DNA of 9,917 nt from Mesoaciditogaceae bacterium (GTDB lineage Bacteria; Thermotogota; Thermotogae; Mesoaciditogales; Mesoaciditogaceae): positions 1 to 9,917 of the forward strand of contig WFSH01000148.1 in the NCBI GenBank assembly GCA_015486145.1, given 5' to 3'. Below the pieces are notes generated by a model that was not told the origin of the DNA, did not search any database, and saw only the letters and a list, made by a program, of their open reading frames with translations. Position numbers and translations under genes: made by a program. Shown here piece by piece: positions 1 to 6,567 of this stretch (positions within the stretch are counted from its first letter, which is position 1; every line of letters begins with the position of its first letter).

Positions 1-666
1 CTGAGGAAATCCAAAGAGAAACCGTGCTTCCATAACTTCTAAACCTTTGTTAAACATCGTTGCAGAATCCACGGTTATTCGCGCGCCCATGTTCCAAACG
101 GGATGCTTTAGCACCAATGTCGGCGTCACGTCTTTTAATTTTTCAACAGGTACGTTTCTAATGGCTCCACCAGAGGCCGTTAAAAAAATGGACTTAACCG
201 GTTCTCTTTCTCCGTCTAAAAGTTGAAATATTGCGTTGTGCTCGCTGTCAACAGGGATAATTTCACACTCGGATTTTCTCATCGTTTCCAAGAAAAAATT
301 TCCGCCAGCTACGATGGATTCCTTGTTGGCAAGACACAATCTTTTGGAATATTTCGCCGCTGTTATCGCGTGCTTGAGACCGACAAATCCCGATACTCCC
401 ACAACCACTTGGTCGGGGAATGTCTTTTCCATGAGTGCTTCTATGGCGTCTTCACCACAAAAATCAACATTTTTGTCGTAGCCACCAGTCAAAGCCGTGA
501 ATATTTTGGGAAATTCCGACTTTTCTTTCAAAAGCAACTTTAAATTTTTGTGGGCACTCATTCCAACAACTTCAAATTCTTTCGAATCTTTCAAAACATC
601 GATCGTCATCTTTCCTATTGTCCCTGTGGCACCAAGAATTACAATTTTTTTCTTTTTTGTTTGAAT
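1..666 (-). CDS. dxr: 1-deoxy-D-xylulose 5-phosphate reductoisomerase (IspC/DXR), 3'-truncated by window edge
   Basis: DXR converts 1-deoxy-D-xylulose 5-phosphate to 2-C-methyl-D-erythritol 4-phosphate with NADPH and a divalent metal, the committed step of the cytosolic MEP isoprenoid pathway. Only the first 222 codons are present. Visible hallmarks, in order, are the N-terminal Rossmann NADPH loop (VILGATGTIG), the LANKESIV motif, the metal-binding PVDSEHNAIFQ segment, LTASGGA, HPVWNMG, and the active-site ITVDSATMFNKGLE stretch. There is no stop or frameshift within this part. The start is odd: the frame is open well upstream but has no ATG, GTG or TTG before the NADPH loop. I place the start at ATT 666-664, eight bases after GAGGAG. 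The next ATG lies after the nucleotide-binding loop and would destroy it. The gene overlaps the 3' end of the radical SAM gene by 28 bp, so it is probably translationally coupled. Identity is very secure; the exact start is less so. Confidence 0.95.
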   Translation of the reverse strand, partial: MQTKKKKIVILGATGTIGKMTIDVLKDSKEFEVVGMSAHKNLKLLLKEKSEFPKIFTALTGGYDKNVDFCGEDAIEALMEKTFPDQVVVGVSGFVGLKHAITAAKYSKRLCLANKESIVAGGNFFLETMRKSECEIIPVDSEHNAIFQLLDGEREPVKSIFLTASGGAIRNVPVEKLKDVTPTLVLKHPVWNMGARITVDSATMFNKGLEVMEARFLFGFPQ

Positions 667-2285
667 AACACCATCTCCTCTATACGTTTTGGGAGCTCTG
701 CACCGGTACGCTCTTTGAAATCTTTCATGCTTTTGTAGGGTCTTTCAAGTTCTATTTTGGACAAAGTCGCTTTTCCTATACCCGGTATCCATTTCAGCAA
801 TTTTAAAGATTCTGAATTCAAATCCACCGGAATTGGAATGCCCGTTATGGAACGTTGACCGTGATCTATCACGACACAATCAACGTGCGTTCTCAGAGGT
901 AAAATCTTTGGTATTCCAACCACTATGGGATATGTTCCCATTTGACGTCCATAAGAGATATTTCCAGAATGCTTTTCTATGATAACATCTTTTAGAACGG
1001 TTCCTTGAGGGAAAACGCGTTTCAACATGAAATGATCGAATTTATTGCGTAACACGTACTTGTGATGTTTATAAAATCTCTCATCGATCTTGGGTAATTT
1101 TCCTCCCAGGGCTTTGAAAAGCGGTGTATCAGGAAAAACCATGACTTTTCTGATGTTGAGGCGTCTGATCATCATCCCAGAATCGAGAATTTCCATGAGT
1201 ACTCTTTCGTTAATTTTGTAGGTTGTGCGTCTTTCACCGATAAGACCGTACAACAGATTTATGCCAGGGAGAAGTTTTGGAATTCCTTCAGCCCTCTTAG
1301 CCCCCAACGAATTTACCATTCTGATCACTTCTACGAAATGCTCCTTGTTAATTTTTAGGTTGTTCGCTTTGATAACTTGAGGATCAAAAGATTCCACACC
1401 CATCGAAAGAACATCTCCAGAAGTGTTATACTCAACGATCGTTTCAACCATTTTTTCGACGGTTTTCATGTGTGAATACATGTAACCGGGGTTCGCGTTG
1501 TCTGTATGAAGGGTTTTCAGTCTTGGAGCCACCTCTCTTATCGACATGTACAATTCTCTCAACGCCTCAGGATTTGGAGTTTCCTTACCCATATAGGCGA
1601 AAATGTTAGATATTCTTCCCAATCTAAAATGTCTTACTCCGGAGTCGTACAAAGCTTTTACCTCTTCGATCACATCTTTTACAGGTCTTGACGAAAAAGC
1701 TCCCCACAGTGGTTCCGTACAAAAAGAACAATGTGTTTCCCTTTCACAGCCCATACCTAATTCCAATTCACACATGAGGTCTGGAAAATTTGGGTGTTCT
1801 TTTACGATCTGTGCTCCCAAAACAGAAGCACGCTTGATGAGTTCGAACCTTCTTCCCTTCCAAGTCATCCCGGTAAAGATTTTGTACAGATTCATTTCAT
1901 ATCCTTGCCACATTTTGACGTCGTATTCATCAAAAGAGTTTGAATGTGCGATAATGCCTCCCCGCCTGTCAACGATGTATTTGGCCATTGAGCCAATGAG
2001 AATTTTGAGTTTGGAGTGCGCCACTTTAGCTATTTCTTGGGCTTCTCTCGTGGTCATTGGAATACCACCCATGTAGTTTCCAGGTACGGTGACCCCTCCA
2101 ATTACCACCATGATATCCGAATCTGGGATCTCGGAATGGCGAATTTGATCTATCGTTCTGTATTCAACTTCGTGTCCAGCCATATAGGCAAGTCCTGCAA
2201 CGTAGCGGGGGTAAGTGGATAAATACGGTGGGACACCAAAATGAGCGGGTTCATCGACGTAACCATCCATCACAAAAATTTTCAA
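639..2285 (-). CDS. Radical SAM protein with TRAM-like and C-terminal helix-hairpin-helix regions (COG1031 type)
   Basis: This 548-residue protein is of unknown reaction. Residues 1 to about 165 look like a Rossmann-like, B12-binding-type N-terminal region. The 4Fe-4S cluster motif is C180, C186, C189, spaced C-x5-C-x2-C rather than the usual C-x3-C-x2-C. The radical SAM barrel follows to about residue 400, with GVESF (296-300) as a typical core strand. Residues about 425-490 are beta-rich and resemble a TRAM nucleic-acid-binding domain. Residues about 497-515 (KWIPGIGKATLSKI) form a helix-hairpin-helix. This architecture matches COG1031, which I recall as mostly archaeal. The two nucleic-acid-binding modules suggest an RNA or DNA substrate, but that is inference. 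The start is TTG at 2285, overlapping the yifB stop as TTGA, with GAGGAG eight bases upstream. It sits between yifB and dxr in one operon. Confidence 0.85.
   Translation of the reverse strand: MKIFVMDGYVDEPAHFGVPPYLSTYPRYVAGLAYMAGHEVEYRTIDQIRHSEIPDSDIMVVIGGVTVPGNYMGGIPMTTREAQEIAKVAHSKLKILIGSMAKYIVDRRGGIIAHSNSFDEYDVKMWQGYEMNLYKIFTGMTWKGRRFELIKRASVLGAQIVKEHPNFPDLMCELELGMGCERETHCSFCTEPLWGAFSSRPVKDVIEEVKALYDSGVRHFRLGRISNIFAYMGKETPNPEALRELYMSIREVAPRLKTLHTDNANPGYMYSHMKTVEKMVETIVEYNTSGDVLSMGVESFDPQVIKANNLKINKEHFVEVIRMVNSLGAKRAEGIPKLLPGINLLYGLIGERRTTYKINERVLMEILDSGMMIRRLNIRKVMVFPDTPLFKALGGKLPKIDERFYKHHKYVLRNKFDHFMLKRVFPQGTVLKDVIIEKHSGNISYGRQMGTYPIVVGIPKILPLRTHVDCVVIDHGQRSITGIPIPVDLNSESLKLLKWIPGIGKATLSKIELERPYKSMKDFKERTGAELPKRIEEMVLFKQKRKKL
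664..680 (-). promoter_or_regulatory. Ribosome binding site and putative ATT start codon of dxr
   Basis: On the minus strand GAGGAG (680-675) is followed by eight bases and then ATT (666-664) in the dxr frame. The radical SAM gene in the same operon uses the same arrangement, GAGGAG, eight bases, then TTG, which supports this reading. The site lies inside the last codons of the radical SAM gene. ATT is a rare but known initiation codon in bacteria (infC is the classic case). That it is used here is inferred from spacing and the lack of alternatives. Confidence 0.6.
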
Positions 2286-3787
2286 ATGAAGATCTCCTCT
2301 TTTTTTCTGTACTGCAAAGCCTCTGCTATGTGCGAGAGTGATATTTTTTCCTCGTTCGCCAAATCCGCTATTGTACGAGAAACTTTTAAAGTTTTTTCCA
2401 TCGTTCTCCCACTCAAGCCAAGTTTTTTTGACGCATTTTTAAAGAACGATTCTTCCCTTTCTCCAAGCAAACAAAATTTTCTCACTTCTTTAGATGTGAG
2501 TTTTCCGTTCAACTTATTGGCACGTTTTATTTGAATTTCGACGGCCTTCATAACCCTGTTTCTAACCTTTTTAGAAGATTCTGCCGGTTTCATGGAAGTG
2601 TAGCGATCATAATCGACTTTTGGAACATCCACGAACACGTCTATCCTGTCGGAAATTGGGCCTGATATTCTCTTGTTATATCTGGCAATTTCGGCCACTG
2701 AACATGTGCAGTGATGAACACCGTCATTTGATCCTGCCCATCCACAAGGACAGGGGTTCTGCGCAGCTATGAGCAAAAATCTTGCGGGATACGTGTTGGT
2801 TTCTCTGACACGAGAAATGGTTATCACTCCATCTTCGAGAGGCTGCCTCAAAGCCTCCAACACATCGCGCCTGAATTCTGGTAGTTCGTCCATGAAGAGC
2901 ACACCGTTGTGTGCGAGTGTCACTTCGCCGGGTTTTGCCCTGTTTCCACCACCAACTATTGACGCCGTGGAGGCACTGTGATGGGGAGCCCTGAAAGGTC
3001 TCACGGTTATTGGTGTTCCATCCAACATACCCGCTGCCGAATAGATCTTTGTGGATTCAACAATTTCAGATTCCGTCATTGGGGGCATGATCGTTGGAAA
3101 TCGTCTCGATAGCATCGTTTTCCCGGCGCCGGGAGGGCCCTTCATCACCAGATTGTGAAAACCAGCCGCCGCTATTTCGAGAGCTCGTTTTGCGTGTTCC
3201 TGCCCTCTCACCTCTGAAAAGTCAACATCGTATTCTACATTCACCTTTAAAGCGGTGCGTTTTACTTCCGAAAAATTGCCTTTTCCCTCTATCAATTTCA
3301 CCACGTTAACGAGCGTATCAACGGCATAAACTTTTGGAATGTTGATGAGAGAAAGCTCCACCGCATTGGCTAACGGTACCGCTGCCCTCATTCTCTTTGG
3401 CTTTTCAAGCATTATAGGCAATGCGCCGTTGATTCGCCTTAGCATGCCGTCAAGTCCAAGTTCACCTATTAACATCCATCCTTCACTCTGGTGAATTTTC
3501 CCCGATGCCATAAGTATTGCCACAGCGATTGGAAGATCCAGCAATGTTCCCTCTTTTTTCACGTCACTTGGAGCAAGATTAACCGTGATTTTACCTCTTG
3601 GCACATCAAATCCACTGTTCTTTATTGCACTCATCACGCGTTTTCGGCTTTCTTTTACAGCCGTGTCTCCCAACCCCACGATCTCCCAATCTTGCACTAT
3701 CGCCCTTGAATTTATATCAGCCTCCACGTCTATTTCCAAAACTTTTAAGCCTGCCAAAACAGCACTTTTAACTTTTGAGTAATGCAA
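2282..3787 (-). CDS. YifB/ComM family Mg-chelatase-like AAA+ ATPase
   Basis: The 501-residue protein has the full YifB/ComM layout. Residues about 5-170 are the Lon-protease-like S5 fold ChlI domain (VGLGDTAVKESRKRV and KITVNLAPSDVKKEG). The Walker A motif GPPGAGKT is at about 217-224 and Walker B GVLFMDE at about 295-301. The conserved cysteine-rich segment NPCPCGW...HHCTC follows, then the C-terminal Mg-chelatase subdomain. ComM in naturally transformable bacteria is a hexameric helicase that drives branch migration during integration of incoming DNA, so a role in recombination or transformation is the best inference. I chose TTG 3787 over TTG 3793, because the strong AGGAGG (3802-3797) is nine bases from the former and only three from the latter. 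It is the first gene of a yifB-rSAM-dxr operon. Length is normal and the gene looks intact. Confidence 0.93.
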   Translation of the reverse strand: MHYSKVKSAVLAGLKVLEIDVEADINSRAIVQDWEIVGLGDTAVKESRKRVMSAIKNSGFDVPRGKITVNLAPSDVKKEGTLLDLPIAVAILMASGKIHQSEGWMLIGELGLDGMLRRINGALPIMLEKPKRMRAAVPLANAVELSLINIPKVYAVDTLVNVVKLIEGKGNFSEVKRTALKVNVEYDVDFSEVRGQEHAKRALEIAAAGFHNLVMKGPPGAGKTMLSRRFPTIMPPMTESEIVESTKIYSAAGMLDGTPITVRPFRAPHHSASTASIVGGGNRAKPGEVTLAHNGVLFMDELPEFRRDVLEALRQPLEDGVITISRVRETNTYPARFLLIAAQNPCPCGWAGSNDGVHHCTCSVAEIARYNKRISGPISDRIDVFVDVPKVDYDRYTSMKPAESSKKVRNRVMKAVEIQIKRANKLNGKLTSKEVRKFCLLGEREESFFKNASKKLGLSGRTMEKTLKVSRTIADLANEEKISLSHIAEALQYRKKEEIFI

Positions 3788-3811
3788 ATGCAATCTCCTC
3801 CTTTCCTTAAA

Positions 3812-3820
3812 ATTATATCA
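3812..3820 (-). promoter_or_regulatory. Extended -10 promoter for the yifB-rSAM-dxr operon
   Basis: The minus strand reads TGATATAAT, a consensus extended -10 element (TG-N-TATAAT). There is no clear -35. Transcription would begin near 3805, giving a leader of under 20 bases that is essentially the AGGAGG site. The 67-bp gap also has to hold the promoter of the divergent plus-strand membrane gene, for which I see no convincing -35/-10 pair. Confidence 0.6.
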
Positions 3821-3854
3821 TTTATGCAAGAACACACATGAAAGAGGCGAAAAA

Positions 3855-4475
3855 ATGGAGTGGATGAAGTTTTTGGACACTGCAGTAATGGCTTTCGTGG
3901 TCTACATACCTTTACTCATAGGAAAATCTAAAAGAAGCGAAGAATCTCTATTTTGGGCATCTCTCATTTCTTTGTCTTTGTCAATTATAGTCTTTTTTCT
4001 GATCAAAACTGGAAACGTGGAACACAAAGAACTTTTCATATTTCCGCTGTTAATAGCACTTATCTTTGGCTTCATTGCCTATTGGCTTTACAGACTTAAT
4101 TTTTCGTGGGAAATAAAAGTCTTTTCTCCCATCACGTGGTTGGTGGTGCTTCCGATCGTTGACAATTTGATTTTCAGGAGATTCGGACTTTACTATACAT
4201 CAAAATTACCTTACTTGTCTTACAAGCTGCAGCTTTTATTTTGGCACGTTCGTGGCAACGTGATTCTGCTCGCAGTTTTGTGTGCATTCATTTATTTTCT
4301 CATTTTCGTGCGAAAGGATGTTTTTCAAGCCATAATAGAGGGAACAATGGCTTTTGTCGTTTCCGTCATTGCAGGTCACGTTTACCTATTTTACGGCCTA
4401 TTCGGTGCCATTTTAGCACAAAGTGCTTTCAGTTTTTGGAGGATGATTTTTGTCCGTTTTCCCCAGATGAAGTAA
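3855..4475 (+). CDS. Membrane protein resembling a catalytically degenerate CPBP (Abi) intramembrane protease
   Basis: This 206-residue protein is very hydrophobic, with about six membrane segments (near residues 7-23, 33-51, 60-79, 91-106, 136-151 and 160-195). The start is ATG 3855 with GAGG (3844-3847) seven bases upstream. The second half lines up by eye with the CPBP/Abi family (eukaryotic CAAX protease Rce1 relatives). The segment VVLPIVDNLIFRRFG (97-111) matches the family's EExxFR motif, with the two glutamates as D103 and N104 but F107-R108 kept. F145 to L149 matches FxxxH, and AILAQSAFSF (185-194) matches the final HxxxN motif with Q189 and S193. Every metal-binding or catalytic position is therefore replaced, so it is probably not an active protease. 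CPBP membership is my inference; a plain unknown membrane protein is the alternative. It is the only plus-strand gene, divergent from yifB and overlapping the 3' end of the transporter gene. Confidence 0.75.
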   Translation: MEWMKFLDTAVMAFVVYIPLLIGKSKRSEESLFWASLISLSLSIIVFFLIKTGNVEHKELFIFPLLIALIFGFIAYWLYRLNFSWEIKVFSPITWLVVLPIVDNLIFRRFGLYYTSKLPYLSYKLQLLFWHVRGNVILLAVLCAFIYFLIFVRKDVFQAIIEGTMAFVVSVIAGHVYLFYGLFGAILAQSAFSFWRMIFVRFPQMK

Positions 4476-6567
4476 TTTTATTTCGCCTTTTTTCGTACAT
4501 TCTCAAAAGTTCCACAACAAATACCATGGTCGTGAATGCCCCTATTCCAATGCCAATGGACATTAAAAGCCCAAGTCTCACGTACAATAAAAGAGGTGAA
4601 AAGAGCAAAGTTCCAAATCCAGCCATCAATCCAAATGTGTTATCAACAATAACCGGTCCAACTTCTTCAAGCACCAAATCAACATTTTTGGTAATTCGGT
4701 AACGTGTGATCGTGTGTATGGAATAGTCTATAACCAGTCCCATAAGTACACTTGATATGATTGCTGTGGAAACTTCAAGATAAACGTGTCCAATTCCCAT
4801 AACGAAGAAATTCAGCACCACAGCTAAAATTATTGGCACGGAGGCTATCATGGAAAGGTAGAAACTTTTGAAGACCACAAGTAGCAACAGCATGATGAAC
4901 AAAAATGCCATTATTATCGTTGAGATCTGGTTTGTAACTATGGAAGAATTCATGGATGCGGTGATCAACGATGGAGAAGCGACGTAAACATCATATCCTT
5001 TCAATTTTTTTGAGAGACTTTCAATTCCTTTAGCAATTTTCTCTATACTTGAAGTATCTGTATAAGGAGTTTTTACCAAAAATCTTGTGGAGTTTCCAGA
5101 AAACCACTCGGAAAAATACGATTTGTAAGTGGGACTTCGCGAAAAAACTTGAAGGATTGGAAAGGGAATGTTGAACTCTTTTGAAATATCGAAAGCCGAG
5201 TTGATACCGCTAACACCACGAATGTTTTTTATACTGTCAACGAAGTTGATAAGATGCTTCGCATCAAAAGACGTGAAAGATGAATTTTTAACCACAACCA
5301 CGTAGAGCGGTAAGGTCCATCCAAAATATCTATCCGCCATCTCTGACGATCTTCTGACGGCAGAATCTCTCTTGAAGTATCCAAATTCATTGGAATTCAC
5401 TTGAACACGTGATATGAAAAACGGGGAAATTGCCACGATTGCCAGCACAACGATCATGGATATCTTGTTGAACTTCGAAGATGGAATGATGTGAAATTTT
5501 AAAGTGTGCGATATTCGTTTATGAAGATCCCAAAACTCGGTTATGGCTGGAATTAAGATTATTGAGAAGAGTGCGCTTATTCCCACTCCGATCGCAACGA
5601 GTTCCCCCAGCGTTTTGAAAGCTGGAATTCCAACAAATATGAATGTCGCAAATCCAACAGCGGTGGTCAAAGCCGACATGAATATTGGAACCGTCTCTTC
5701 TCGCAAAGTCTTCTTGACAGAGATCACATGAGCCGTTTTTTTTCGGTTGTTCATGTACCTGTCTATGAAATGTAAACCATAAGAGGAGCTGACCACGATC
5801 ACAAATATTCCAACTGTGGAAGTGAGGATGTTCAAAGACAAGCCGATCATGCCGGCTATACCATAAGTCCACATTGCTGAAAGCAACGATATTAATGGAG
5901 GTATAGCTGCAGCCAGCACATTTCCAAGCTTCAAGAAATAAAGCAACCATATCAGCCCAAAAAGTAACGGTGGATACACAAGGGCAAGCAAAAGTGTGGA
6001 AGAGTTTATCGAAGATTGTACGACATCCTCACCAGTGATGAAATACTTGAATCCTTTTGAAGCATTTTTGTCAAGGAGATTCTTCACATCACCCACAACA
6101 TTTTTTGAAAAGTTCACTATCACTGCAAGCACGCGCCCCGAAGGGTCAATCAAATTTCCAACGTAAAGAGGCGATTTTAAAACTTCCGTTGCATTCGAAG
6201 AGGGAATTCCATTTTTAAAATAGGGTATAGATGAAAGTCCGCCAAGTGTAAGCTTCACTTTTGCGGAGTTAAAAATGGACTGAACATTCGTTACGCCCTT
6301 TATTTTTTTCAACGATTCAACCAACTTATAGACACGTTCAGCAACTTTTTCGTTGAATATGCCGGGAGTTTTTATTATGATCATGATCTGGTTAGAACTT
6401 CCAAAACTTTTTTTCATCCTTTTCATGGCAACAACGGCCGGATCCTTTGGAGAAACCAATGACTCGGCACTTTTCATCTGCAATTTTCCAATGTAGAGTA
6501 TAAAAATCAAACTCATTAAACCAAACACCGCAAAAACGATCACGGAGAGTTTTCTACTTAGCTTCAT
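4429..6567 (-). CDS. MMPL/RND-superfamily transporter (COG1033, HAE3-like)
   Basis: The 712-residue inner-membrane protein has the duplicated RND layout. TM1 (7-27) is followed by an external loop (about 28-189), then TM2-6 (about 190-342). TM7 (368-386) is followed by a second loop (about 387-545), then TM8-12 (546-687). Each half has the conserved segment after its fourth helix: SSYGLHFIDRY (261-271) and IDYSIHTITRY (613-623). The second half keeps the proton-relay Asp-Tyr (D614-Y615), whereas the first half has S262-Y263. Family members export lipids, hopanoids or other hydrophobic molecules using the proton gradient; the substrate here is unknown. ATG 6567 is the only sensible start, because an in-frame stop lies two codons upstream. 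It overlaps the REC-GGDEF gene by 14 bp with no clear Shine-Dalgarno, suggesting coupled translation. Its last 47 bp overlap the convergent membrane gene. Confidence 0.92.
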   Translation of the reverse strand: MKLSRKLSVIVFAVFGLMSLIFILYIGKLQMKSAESLVSPKDPAVVAMKRMKKSFGSSNQIMIIIKTPGIFNEKVAERVYKLVESLKKIKGVTNVQSIFNSAKVKLTLGGLSSIPYFKNGIPSSNATEVLKSPLYVGNLIDPSGRVLAVIVNFSKNVVGDVKNLLDKNASKGFKYFITGEDVVQSSINSSTLLLALVYPPLLFGLIWLLYFLKLGNVLAAAIPPLISLLSAMWTYGIAGMIGLSLNILTSTVGIFVIVVSSSYGLHFIDRYMNNRKKTAHVISVKKTLREETVPIFMSALTTAVGFATFIFVGIPAFKTLGELVAIGVGISALFSIILIPAITEFWDLHKRISHTLKFHIIPSSKFNKISMIVVLAIVAISPFFISRVQVNSNEFGYFKRDSAVRRSSEMADRYFGWTLPLYVVVVKNSSFTSFDAKHLINFVDSIKNIRGVSGINSAFDISKEFNIPFPILQVFSRSPTYKSYFSEWFSGNSTRFLVKTPYTDTSSIEKIAKGIESLSKKLKGYDVYVASPSLITASMNSSIVTNQISTIIMAFLFIMLLLLVVFKSFYLSMIASVPIILAVVLNFFVMGIGHVYLEVSTAIISSVLMGLVIDYSIHTITRYRITKNVDLVLEEVGPVIVDNTFGLMAGFGTLLFSPLLLYVRLGLLMSIGIGIGAFTTMVFVVELLRMYEKRRNKITSSGENGQKSSSKN

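Noticed and set aside
1603..2076. Plus-strand open frame of 157 codons
   Set aside because: It lies wholly antisense to the radical SAM gene, whose cluster motif and domains are clear, and shows no independent features.
4241..4702. Plus-strand open frame of 153 codons
   Set aside because: It overlaps the membrane gene in another frame and the transporter on the other strand, and has a composition rich in Arg, Ser and Cys with no recognisable domain.
5519..5950. Minus-strand open frame of 143 codons inside the transporter gene
   Set aside because: It is an alternative frame of the well-supported MMPL coding region and is rich in Trp, His and Cys, unlike a real protein.
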